NCBI GenBank assembly: GCA_023249695.1
Contig: JAHFCD010000027.1
Coordinates: 1 to 10,845 of the forward strand
Source: Elusimicrobiota bacterium
GTDB lineage: Bacteria; Elusimicrobiota; Elusimicrobia; UBA1565; UBA9628
Length of the DNA stretch: 10,845 nucleotides
Reading direction: 5' to 3'
The translations under genes were made by a program, and so were the position numbers. This document shows, in pieces, positions 1 to 6,242 of this stretch; the stretch's first letter is position 1; each line of letters begins with the position of its first letter. Below the pieces are notes generated by a model that worked only from the letters and a program-made list of their open reading frames with translations, had not been told where the DNA came from and did no database searches.

Positions 1-412
1 AGCGCACCGGAGGGCAGGAGGTCAGGACGTAGGCGGCGGTGGCCGTCGCGTGCTCGCCGCCGAGGATGACCGGAATCCCGGGGAAGGCCGCGGCGATCGC
101 CGTGATCATGTCCTCGACGTGCGGCCAATCCTGCGAGAACATGCAGGTGATGCCGATCGCGTCCGGCGCCGGAAGCGCCGCGATGCGCTCGACGATCCTC
201 TCGTTCGACAGGCCCCGGTAGCGCACGTTCGGTCCGTAGGAGACGCTGATGCGGCCGAGGTCCTCGCCCAGCGCGTCGATGTTGTCCACGAGATGGCCCT
301 TCTCGCGCAGGGCGGCCGAAAGATAGGCCAACGCCACGGGCATCGTGATCGCGGCGCTGTAAGCGCCGGCGGAGAAAACGGAGGGGGGGCGAAGAAGGAG
401 GATGCGGCTCAT
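1..412 (-). CDS. B12-binding domain radical SAM protein, N-terminal part only (3' end beyond left edge)
   Basis: The first 137 residues are visible, starting MSRILLLRPPSVFSAGAYSA. They form a Rossmann-like cobalamin-binding domain: an opening beta strand (ILLLRPP, 4-10), MPVALAYLSAALREKGH (24-40), a conserved GLSNERIVERI stretch (67-77), DAIGITCMFSQDW (84-96) and the strand-loop PVILGGEHATA (114-124). The GGEHAT motif with the PP(S) start is typical of B12-binding radical SAM proteins (established family knowledge). The radical SAM CxxxCxxC motif should follow but lies outside the window. Such enzymes often methylate unactivated carbons or otherwise modify sugars, lipids or cofactors; the substrate here is unknown. 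The ATG is 4 nt after the stop of the GT4 gene, with no Shine-Dalgarno sequence but a TGGTACAAT box 9 nt upstream. It is probably the last seen member of the phosphotransferase operon, perhaps with its own promoter. Confidence 0.85.
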   Translation of the reverse strand, partial: MSRILLLRPPSVFSAGAYSAAITMPVALAYLSAALREKGHLVDNIDALGEDLGRISVSYGPNVRYRGLSNERIVERIAALPAPDAIGITCMFSQDWPHVEDMITAIAAAFPGIPVILGGEHATATAAYVLTSCPPVR

Positions 413-416
413 CGCT

Positions 417-1526
417 TTACGATTGTACCACGCGGGTGTAAGCGTCGTGGTATTCGTCCATCATCCGGCGCAAAGTAAACTTTTCCATCACGGCGGCGTG
501 CGCGGCCGCGCCGAGGGCGGCGCGGCGAGGGGGATCCTCGGCGAGCGCCTTCAGAGCCTTGGCCAAAGCGGCGGGGGCGGCGGCGGGGACGAGCACGCCG
601 GTCTTGCCGTTCTCGACGACCTCGGGCACGCCGTCCACGGCGGAGGCGACGACGGGCAGCCCGAGCGCCATCGCCTCGAGCAAGCTGTTCGGCAATCCTT
701 CCCAAAGGGAGGGCAGGCAGTTGATGTCGAACGCGGACAGCCAGGCGACGATGTCCGGCCGCTCGCCGTAGAGCCAGACGCGCTTTTCGAGCTCGTGCTT
801 GCGGATCAGGGCCTCGAGATGGATGCGCTCGGGCCCCTCGCCGAGGATCACGCAGCGCAGGTCCGTGCCTTTGAGCCGGGACATGGCCTCGATGAGCGTC
901 GCGAATCCCTTCTGCTTGTCGAGCCGGCCGACCGCGCCGATCAGCACCTCTCCGGCATTCAGACGCAGCTCCATGCGGCGGTTCTGCCGGTCCACCTTGG
1001 AGACGGGCCAGCCGGCGAGGTCCACTCCGTTGCGGATCGTGAGGACCTTGTCCGCGGCGTAATGGAGGCGCTCCACGAGGAATTCCCGGCTCGCGTCGCA
1101 TTCCGCGATCAGGAGGTCGTCGCGATTCTTGAGCGCCCGGTCGATGAGCAAGGTGAACGCCGAGCGCGTTCGATAGTGCACGCGCGGGGAGCTGACGAGC
1201 CTGAAGGGGAAATCCACCTTGGGCTTGGCCAGGCGGCAGAGCTGGATGGCCTTGAACATGACGGCGTGCACGATGTCCGGTCGCAGGCGGGTGATGATCG
1301 CGGCCAGGCGCGCCGCGTCGGCGAGCTTCGGCGTGCCCTCGATGTCGAGCGATTCCGTCCGGATGCCCTGCAGCTTCAGCTTGCGGGCGTAGGCGCCCTC
1401 AGGCTTGACGCTGACCACGCCGGCGACCTGATGGACCTTGGGGTCGAGCAAAGTCGCCAAGGTATACAGCGTCTTCTCCGCGCCGCCGATCGTCGTCGAC
1501 GTGCTGACGTAGAGAATGCGGGCCAA
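417..1526 (-). CDS. GT4-family glycosyltransferase (369 aa)
   Basis: A retaining GT-B glycosyltransferase of family GT4, cytoplasmic or peripheral at the inner membrane, expected to move a sugar from a nucleotide-sugar donor to a growing lipid-linked glycan. The acceptor domain opens with ILYVSTSTTIGGAEKTL (4-20), with the glycine-rich GGAEK loop, then RPDIVHAVMF (82-91) and TIRNGVDL (163-170). The donor domain holds GRLDKQKGF (200-208), with the phosphate-binding Arg/Lys, and the EX7E motif EGLPNSLLE (276-284), followed by AMALGLPVVAS. Length is normal for GT4. The start is a TTG at 1526, the only codon giving the usual beta-strand beginning. It is 1 nt past the TAA of the DegT gene and has no clear Shine-Dalgarno sequence, so translation is probably coupled to DegT. 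Sugar donor and linkage cannot be told from sequence. Confidence 0.9.
   Translation of the reverse strand: MARILYVSTSTTIGGAEKTLYTLATLLDPKVHQVAGVVSVKPEGAYARKLKLQGIRTESLDIEGTPKLADAARLAAIITRLRPDIVHAVMFKAIQLCRLAKPKVDFPFRLVSSPRVHYRTRSAFTLLIDRALKNRDDLLIAECDASREFLVERLHYAADKVLTIRNGVDLAGWPVSKVDRQNRRMELRLNAGEVLIGAVGRLDKQKGFATLIEAMSRLKGTDLRCVILGEGPERIHLEALIRKHELEKRVWLYGERPDIVAWLSAFDINCLPSLWEGLPNSLLEAMALGLPVVASAVDGVPEVVENGKTGVLVPAAAPAALAKALKALAEDPPRRAALGAAAHAAVMEKFTLRRMMDEYHDAYTRVVQS
422..430 (-). promoter_or_regulatory. Candidate extended -10 promoter (TGGTACAAT) before the radical SAM gene
   Basis: On the minus strand TGGTACAAT fits the extended -10 form TGnTAnaAT and ends 9 nt before the ATG at 412. 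It lies inside the last codons of the upstream GT4 gene (V-V-Q-S-stop), so it may be chance coding sequence. I list it because its spacing to the start codon nearly matches the 10-nt spacing of the two stronger boxes at 4126-4134 and 6167-6175. I see no -35 hexamer. Confidence 0.3.
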
Positions 1527-1527
1527 T

Positions 1528-2652
1528 TTATTTGAAGAAGCGCCGCACGGTCTCGACGACGCGCCCGGCGTCCGCGGCGGACAGCTCCGGATACATCGGC
1601 AGCGACAGCGCCTCGCGCGAGGCCGCTTCCGAGACCGGCAGCGCCCCCCGCTTTATCCCGAGCGCGGCGTAGGCCGGCTGGAGATGAACCGGGGTCGGAT
1701 AATAGACGCCGGTTCCGATGCCGTGGCGGCGCAGATCCTCGGCGAGCGCGTCGCGGCGGTCGGTGCGCACGGTGTAGAGGTGAAAGACGGGCTTGCTCGA
1801 TTCGGAGCCCAGAGGGGGTCTCTTCAGGGGCAGCCCGGCGAGTCCTTCGTCGTAGATCGCGGCGAGGCGCCGCCGCGAGGCGGTCCAGGCGTCCAGGCGC
1901 AGCAGCTTCACGCGCAGGACCGCGGCCTGGATCTCGTCGAGGCGGCAGTTGTGGCCGACGCGGACGTGATCGTATCCGGCGGCGGCCGAGCGTCCGCAGT
2001 TGCGCAGGATATTGATCGTGTCGCGAAGCTTCTCGTCGTTGGTCGTCACCGCGCCGGCGTCGCCGGCCGCGCCGAGGTTCTTCGACGGGTAGAAGCTGAA
2101 CGCGGAGAGGTCGCCGATAGAGCCGGTCGGGCGGCCCTTGTAGGTCGCGAGATGGGACTGGGCGCAGTCTTCGATGACGGCGATCTTTCGGGAGCGCGCC
2201 AGCGACACGATCGGATCCAGGTCGCACGGCTGGCCGAAGATGTGCACGGCGATGACCGCCTTGGTCCTCGGGGATAAAGCGCCTTCCACCGACTTGGCAT
2301 CCAAAGTCATCGTCACCGGATCGACGTCCGCGAACACCGGCTTGGCGCCGAGGACGGACACGGCGGTCGCGGTCGCGATGAAGGTGAACGAGGGGACGAT
2401 CACCTCGTCGCCGGGGCCGACGCCGACGGCTTCGAGCGCGAGCTCGAGCGCCGAGGTCCCGGAGTCCACGCCGAGGCTGTATTTCACGGAGATCGCCTGC
2501 GCGAACTCGGCGTCGAACGCCTTGTTTTCGGGACCCAGGATGTAGACGCCCGAGTCGAGGACGCGCGAGACGGCGGCCTTCACTTCGGCGCCGATCTCGA
2601 GCTGCTGGCCCTTCAGGGTGAGAAGCGGGATGTCGACGGCGATCGCGGTCAA
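1528..2652 (-). CDS. DegT/DnrJ/EryC1-type PLP-dependent sugar aminotransferase (374 aa)
   Basis: A fold-type I PLP enzyme that should transfer an amino group, usually from glutamate, to a keto-sugar nucleotide to give an amino sugar. Visible landmarks are the phosphate-binding SGTSALELAL (64-73), PSFTFIATATAV (87-98), the PLP-ring aspartate in VIEDCAQSH (159-167, D162), the Schiff-base lysine in FSFYPSKNLG (185-194, K191), GHNCRLDEIQAAVL (233-246) and GIGTGVYYPTPVHLQPAY (311-328). The last block resembles FdtB/QdtB-type dTDP-hexose 3-aminotransferases, but I would not assign the position or sugar; no matching ketosugar-forming enzyme lies in the window. The start is TTG at 2652: it overlaps the TGA of the phosphotransferase gene in the tetranucleotide TTGA and has an AAGGGGG ribosome site 4 nt upstream. 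A longer reading frame, 48 codons upstream, lies inside the phosphotransferase gene and adds non-family sequence. Confidence 0.93.
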   Translation of the reverse strand: MTAIAVDIPLLTLKGQQLEIGAEVKAAVSRVLDSGVYILGPENKAFDAEFAQAISVKYSLGVDSGTSALELALEAVGVGPGDEVIVPSFTFIATATAVSVLGAKPVFADVDPVTMTLDAKSVEGALSPRTKAVIAVHIFGQPCDLDPIVSLARSRKIAVIEDCAQSHLATYKGRPTGSIGDLSAFSFYPSKNLGAAGDAGAVTTNDEKLRDTINILRNCGRSAAAGYDHVRVGHNCRLDEIQAAVLRVKLLRLDAWTASRRRLAAIYDEGLAGLPLKRPPLGSESSKPVFHLYTVRTDRRDALAEDLRRHGIGTGVYYPTPVHLQPAYAALGIKRGALPVSEAASREALSLPMYPELSAADAGRVVETVRRFFK

Positions 2653-4115
2653 TAGGCCCCCTTGCCGAATATCATGACGGCAGGCGTTTTTACGATGATT
2701 TCGAGGTCGAGTCCCAGCGACCAGTGCTCGATGTAGAAGAGGTCGAGCGCGAAGCGCTGCTCGCTCGACACGTCGGAACGGCCGGACACCTGCCATAGGC
2801 CGGTGATGCCGGGAAGTATGTTCATCCGCTTTTTGGCGGTCGCGCCGAAGTCGCGCTCGAGGGCCTCGACTTCGCCCGTCGTCAGCGCGAGCGGACGCGG
2901 GCCCACGACGCTCATGTCGCCGAGGAAAGCGTTGAGGAACTGCGGGAATTCGTCAAGCGAGAAGCGGCGCAGCCATTTGCCGACGCGCGTCACGCGCGGG
3001 TCGTTCTTCGACTTGAAGAACGCGCCTTTCGTGTCGTTGAGGTCCTTGACCGACTCGATCTTCTTCTCGGCGTCGACGACCATCGTGCGGAACTTGAACG
3101 CGTCGAAGACCTGGCGCTTGAACCCGTACCGCTTCTGCGTGAAGAGGATCGGGCCCGGCGAGTCGAGCTTGATCAGGAGGCAGATCAGGAGCCAGAGAGG
3201 CGCCGACGCGAGGAGGAGCGCGGTCGAGAAGGCGACGTCGAAGATGCGCTTGGCCAGGAAATTGGCGCGCGTCAGGGACGTGTGCTTGATGCGGTAGGCG
3301 GGCAGGCCGAGGTGATGGTCCATCTGGACCTCGCCCATGCGGATCTCGAGGAGATCGGGCACCAAGGCGAAGCGGATGCCGCGCGCGTCGCAGGCCTCGG
3401 CGGCGGCGAGGATGCGCTCGTGCACGTCGCGGGTGCGCAGCACGATGACCTCGTACCAGTTCGCGGAGTCGAGCAGGCGCTCGAACCCCATCGTGTCGTC
3501 GAGCGCGGGCGTCTCGCGCACCTCCGCCCCGGGGTGGCGCGCCAGTATGCGCTCCTTGAGAACGGCGGCGACCGGGCCGCCGCCGACGAGCAGGACGGGG
3601 CGCGCCGCCTCGAGGCCGGCGAGCCAGTCGTCGAGCCACAACGTCACGGTTTGGGATGCGCTCAGGAAGACGACCCCGATCGGAAAGACGATCGCGAGCA
3701 TCACGCGTGAATAGGCCAGCCGTTCGTAGAGGAAGGCGGCGGCCAGCGTCGTGAGCGTGCCGAGCGCGGCGGATTTCGCGATCTGGAGGAACCGGTCGGC
3801 CGAGCCCATGTAGGAGGCCGTGTAGACGCGGTTGGAGCGCATCAGCAGCAGCCAGATCGGCACCGCGGCGTAGAGCAGGCCCTGGTATTTATCCCAGGCG
3901 ACCGCCTCGCCCGACAGCGGTATGCGCGAGACGAGCCAGGCCCACTCGAAGCGCGCCCAAAAAGCGACGCGGTAGGCGGCGGCGATGGCGACCGCGTCGA
4001 AGAGGAGGTGGCCGACCGTGCGCAGTCCGTGCCGGAGCCACGGCGGGAGGCCCACGGCGGGCGGCAGGGGGGGCGTCGCGGGCTCCGCCTGGTGGGCGCG
4101 GTTCTTGAGGGCCAT
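2649..4115 (-). CDS. Polyprenyl-phosphate sugar-1-phosphate transferase, WbaP/WcaJ type (488 aa)
   Basis: This enzyme starts lipid-linked glycan assembly by moving a hexose- or acetamidohexose-1-phosphate from a nucleotide sugar to undecaprenyl phosphate at the inner face of the membrane. The order is typical of the long family: a proline-rich cytoplasmic start (1-30), about four membrane helices (near 35-55, 77-93, 113-130, 136-156), a Rossmann-like CoA-binding-like domain (VLLVGGGPVA, 174-183, to about 265), then the catalytic domain. The catalytic part shows KRIFDVAFS (289-297), a hydrophobic helix (298-316), DSPGPILFTQKRYG (318-331), FRTMVVDAE (342-350), NDPRVTRVGKWLRRFSLDEF (371-390) with the Asp-Glu pair D388-E389, MSVVGPRP (401-408), PGITGLWQVSGRSD (435-448) and the usual end GKGAY. 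All key residues are present. The ATG at 4115 follows an extended -10 box by 10 nt, leaving no room for a Shine-Dalgarno site. First gene of its operon. Sugar specificity is not evident. Confidence 0.95.
   Translation of the reverse strand: MALKNRAHQAEPATPPLPPAVGLPPWLRHGLRTVGHLLFDAVAIAAAYRVAFWARFEWAWLVSRIPLSGEAVAWDKYQGLLYAAVPIWLLLMRSNRVYTASYMGSADRFLQIAKSAALGTLTTLAAAFLYERLAYSRVMLAIVFPIGVVFLSASQTVTLWLDDWLAGLEAARPVLLVGGGPVAAVLKERILARHPGAEVRETPALDDTMGFERLLDSANWYEVIVLRTRDVHERILAAAEACDARGIRFALVPDLLEIRMGEVQMDHHLGLPAYRIKHTSLTRANFLAKRIFDVAFSTALLLASAPLWLLICLLIKLDSPGPILFTQKRYGFKRQVFDAFKFRTMVVDAEKKIESVKDLNDTKGAFFKSKNDPRVTRVGKWLRRFSLDEFPQFLNAFLGDMSVVGPRPLALTTGEVEALERDFGATAKKRMNILPGITGLWQVSGRSDVSSEQRFALDLFYIEHWSLGLDLEIIVKTPAVMIFGKGAY
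2657..2663 (-). promoter_or_regulatory. Ribosome binding site AAGGGGG fixing the TTG start of the aminotransferase gene
   Basis: AAGGGGG on the minus strand lies 4 nt before the TTG at 2652 and within the last codons of the phosphotransferase gene. It supports the TTG as the start rather than any upstream codon. The stop/start overlap TTGA suggests translational coupling. Confidence 0.6.
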
Positions 4116-4125
4116 GCTGAGGGGA

Positions 4126-4134
4126 ATTATATCA
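4126..4134 (-). promoter_or_regulatory. Extended -10 promoter TGATATAAT for the phosphotransferase operon
   Basis: TGATATAAT on the minus strand is a full extended -10 element. It ends 10 nt before the ATG at 4115, so transcription would begin about 4 nt before the start codon. No TTGACA-like -35 hexamer is seen 16-18 nt upstream, which fits an extended -10 promoter. The wider box GGAGGAATTGATATAAT (4126-4142) matches 15 of 17 bases of the box at 6167-6183, with the same spacing to the ATG. An imperfectly placed palindrome, GGAATT-5 nt-AATTCC (4123-4139), spans the -10 and could be an operator. Confidence 0.65.
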
Positions 4135-4156
4135 ATTCCTCCGACGGGGGAGGAAT
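4135..4156 (-). terminator. Hairpin after the 666-aa gene; possible terminator, attenuator or operator
   Basis: On the minus strand ATTCCTCC, a 6-nt loop CCCGTC and GGAGGAAT form a perfect 8-bp stem beginning at the last base of the TGA stop of the 666-aa gene. It is followed by TGATATAATT, which is AT-rich but not a true T-run, so intrinsic termination would be weak. The stem also covers the place where a -35 element for the next promoter would sit, so an operator role is equally possible. It shares bases 4135-4139 with a second palindrome (4123-4139), so the two cannot form together. Confidence 0.35.
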
Positions 4157-6156
4157 CAGCGTTTGATGGAAAGAGGGGCCGTCACCGTTCCCAAAGGGGC
4201 GGCGCGGCCGTCGGGAGCGATCTTGAAGGCGTCGAGCTCGAGGACGGCGCCGGATGTGAGGCCCGCCGGGACGCGCCTGAGCGCGAAGGTCTGTCGCAGG
4301 CCTTGACCGGGCTTGAGGCTCAGGCCGGCGGCGAGATCGTCGATCAGCGGCCAGATCATCGGGTACGGGCGCTTGGCGCCGCGCGAAGGGAAGACGGCGT
4401 CGAGGATCAGGCGTCCGGCGGAGTCTTTGAGGCGCGGGATGAACGCCAAGGTCCCCGCGGGAGGCGTTTCGATCTTCCACTCGAGCTCGAGGACGGTTGC
4501 CCCGCCTTGAATCGCGGCCGAGGCGCCCAGAAGCGCCAGCCCTCCCGCCTTCGAGGCGCCGGGGACGCCTCGCGGCGCCGGCCGGGCCTCGGAGGAGAGG
4601 AGCAAGGTGTCCGCCGCCGCGGGCAGGACCATGGTGCAGCCCGCGTTGGGCCGCAGCCGCAGCTCCCGGCTCGGGCCGGCGGGGCCCGCCACGCTCAGGG
4701 CGGCCACGCAGGAAAACGAGCGCCGCGACGGGTCGTAGGCCAGAAGATTGGCCTGCGCGGCGGGCAGCCAACGGAAGTCCGCCTCGGGCAGCAAGGTCAG
4801 GTCGTTGGCGTAGACCACGCCGCGCCGGGTCGGGGAGAGCTGGTTGTCGCCGATCTCGATCGGCCGCTTCCAGGCGCGGCCGGCCGCCATCGCGACGTCG
4901 TGGCGGAGGTTGAAGGCCGGGGCGCGCCTGAGCTGGCGCGGCGCCCCGACGAGAAACACCGAGTCGACCGGCGGCGACAAGCGCAGGACCGCCGACTCGA
5001 AATCGTCGCGCAGGAGGCGAGAGTCGATCCATTGCGTGCCCTCGTGCACGTCGGAGACCGCCGCGACCGCGAAAAAAAACCCGCCGAGCCACGGCAGGAG
5101 CCGGGCCGCGCGTCCTCCGCGCGAGACGGCGCGGGCGCCGAGCGCGGCGACGGCGACGGACCAGCCGAGGGAGGGGATCAGGCTGTGACGCGGGCTCAGG
5201 TACCAGAAGAGGTTCGGGCCGTAAGCGAGGACGGTCCAGGCCGCGCCGCCCGCCGCCGCGGCGCGCCAGCCGACGCCGCGCGTCCACGCGTCGAGCGCCG
5301 CGGCCTCATGCTTGGCTTCGAAGCGGATCGCGCGCCGCAGCCAGGCGGCGCCGGCGAGCGCGATGGCGATGACGGGAAAAGTCCAGGCCCAATGCGCGTG
5401 GGAGCTGGTCGGCCACGGGAGAATGCCCTGCCGCACGGCGGCGGCCGCGTCCCAGGCCCGGGATAAGACATCCGCCGCGCGGATCAGGGGACGGCCGCCG
5501 GCGGAGTAGGGCGAAAGATAACGCAGGGCGAGGTGCGCCGCGTTCAGGACGAGCAGGCCGAGGGCGGCCGCCGCGTAGCGCCCGCGGCGCGGCGCGCGGT
5601 CCCCGCTCCACGCGACGGCGAGCAGCGGGGGCCAAAGAAAGAAAACCTGGTCATAGGTGAACAAGGCGACGACGAACGCCGCGCAGGAGGCGAAAAGCCG
5701 GCCGTTCGACGCGAGCAGCAGGGAAGCCAGTATCAACGCGACGGGGATCTGGCATTGCGGTATGTTGTTGATCCAAAAATGAGTTTCGCCGTGGTTCGCC
5801 GCGACGGCGAAGGCCGCGGCGGCGGCGAGGGCCACCGAACGCAGGCCCGTCACGCGGCGGACCGCCAGGAAGAGCAGGGCGGCGTTCAGCGCGTCGAAGG
5901 CGACGCCGATCAGGTGCATCGCGAAAACGGAGCGGCCGGTCAGCGCGAGGAGGGAGTAGAAAAAGGGAATGTGAAGATTCCGTCCGGGGACGTAGCGGAG
6001 GAACGCGAGCCACAGGTCGCGCGGCGAAACGCCCTCGAGCATGCGCAGAAAGGAGTAATCGTCGAGGTAGAGACCGCAGAACGGAGCGGTGAGCAGAAAG
6101 GGGGCTGCGCCGAGCAAAGCGGCGGCGGCCGTCAGCCGCCGGTCTCGAGGGGTCAT
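4156..6156 (-). CDS. Multi-pass GT-C-like membrane glycosyltransferase with long soluble C-terminal tail (666 aa)
   Basis: Roughly eleven hydrophobic segments lie between residues 8 and 368 (for example 8-25, 77-99, 105-120, 135-150, 155-181, 193-213, 257-273, 300-317, 353-368), with an aspartate pair in the first outer loop, GLYLDDYSFL (28-37). This is the GT-C pattern, in which an acidic residue in that loop acts with a polyprenyl-phosphate sugar donor outside the inner membrane. Other landmarks, NHGETHFW (121-128) and FTYDQVFFL (166-174), have counterparts in the divergent 522-aa protein. Residues 380-666 are mostly soluble; the last 170 or so look beta-rich and match no domain I recognise. 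The start is taken at the ATG at 6156. A further ATG at 6171 lies within the -10 element TGATATGAT, so transcripts from that promoter would lack it; using it would add MILSG. A GT role is likely, the sugar and acceptor unknown; a pure membrane protein of other function is possible. Confidence 0.75.
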   Translation of the reverse strand: MTPRDRRLTAAAALLGAAPFLLTAPFCGLYLDDYSFLRMLEGVSPRDLWLAFLRYVPGRNLHIPFFYSLLALTGRSVFAMHLIGVAFDALNAALLFLAVRRVTGLRSVALAAAAAFAVAANHGETHFWINNIPQCQIPVALILASLLLASNGRLFASCAAFVVALFTYDQVFFLWPPLLAVAWSGDRAPRRGRYAAAALGLLVLNAAHLALRYLSPYSAGGRPLIRAADVLSRAWDAAAAVRQGILPWPTSSHAHWAWTFPVIAIALAGAAWLRRAIRFEAKHEAAALDAWTRGVGWRAAAAGGAAWTVLAYGPNLFWYLSPRHSLIPSLGWSVAVAALGARAVSRGGRAARLLPWLGGFFFAVAAVSDVHEGTQWIDSRLLRDDFESAVLRLSPPVDSVFLVGAPRQLRRAPAFNLRHDVAMAAGRAWKRPIEIGDNQLSPTRRGVVYANDLTLLPEADFRWLPAAQANLLAYDPSRRSFSCVAALSVAGPAGPSRELRLRPNAGCTMVLPAAADTLLLSSEARPAPRGVPGASKAGGLALLGASAAIQGGATVLELEWKIETPPAGTLAFIPRLKDSAGRLILDAVFPSRGAKRPYPMIWPLIDDLAAGLSLKPGQGLRQTFALRRVPAGLTSGAVLELDAFKIAPDGRAAPLGTVTAPLSIKR

Positions 6157-6166
6157 TCCGGAGAGG

Positions 6167-6175
6167 ATCATATCA
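6167..6175 (-). promoter_or_regulatory. Extended -10 promoter TGATATGAT for the 666-aa gene
   Basis: TGATATGAT on the minus strand is an extended -10 element ending 10 nt before the ATG at 6156, the same distance as at the phosphotransferase gene. The enclosing box GGATGAATTGATATGAT (6167-6183) differs from that one at only two of 17 bases. No -35 hexamer is seen. The implied transcript leader is about 4 nt long. This box decides the start codon, because the in-frame ATG at 6171 falls inside it. Confidence 0.6.
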
Positions 6176-6184
6176 ATTCATCCG

Positions 6185-6210
6185 CCGGCCGCCGAGCGCG
6201 CCGCGGCCGG
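6185..6210. promoter_or_regulatory. GC-rich inverted repeat over both -35 regions of the divergent promoters; candidate operator
   Basis: CCGGCCGC (6185-6192) and GCGGCCGG (6203-6210) are perfect 8-base inverted repeats with a 10-nt spacer. They sit in the 86-bp gap between the divergent 666-aa and 522-aa genes and cover the places where both -35 elements would lie. This is where a dimeric regulator could control both genes, but GC-rich repeats arise easily by chance in such DNA. Confidence 0.3.
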
Positions 6211-6230
6211 GGGCGATCCGTCGATAAAGG

Positions 6231-6236
6231 TATAAT
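6231..6236 (+). promoter_or_regulatory. -10 element TATAAT placing the transcription start on the GTG of the 522-aa gene
   Basis: A perfect TATAAT ends 6 nt before the GTG at 6243. With the usual -10 position, base +1 would be the G of the start codon, giving a leaderless transcript. No Shine-Dalgarno sequence lies between. No -35 hexamer or extended -10 TG is seen. I noticed only one other exact TATAAT in the window, that of the phosphotransferase promoter. Confidence 0.6.
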
Positions 6237-6242
6237 CCGCCC

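Noticed and set aside
402..1535. Plus-strand open frame of 377 codons
   Set aside because: Antisense to a clear GT4 gene with all family motifs; its own translation has no recognisable domain.
1516..2277. Plus-strand open frame of 253 codons
   Set aside because: Antisense to the aminotransferase gene, whose PLP lysine and other motifs are intact.
2653..2796. Upstream extension of the aminotransferase by 48 codons
   Set aside because: The extra part overlaps the 3' end of the phosphotransferase gene, is Arg-rich and unlike the family; TTG at 2652 has a ribosome site and a normal N-terminus.
3985..5466. Plus-strand open frame of 493 codons
   Set aside because: It lies opposite the phosphotransferase and 666-aa genes, is rich in Arg, Gly, Glu and Asp without any motif, and is the kind of long antisense frame that high GC content makes.
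6157..6171. ATG at 6171 as start of the 666-aa gene
   Set aside because: It lies inside the TGATATGAT -10 element, so transcripts from that promoter would not carry it; ATG at 6156 has the same spacing as the phosphotransferase start. Not fully excluded.
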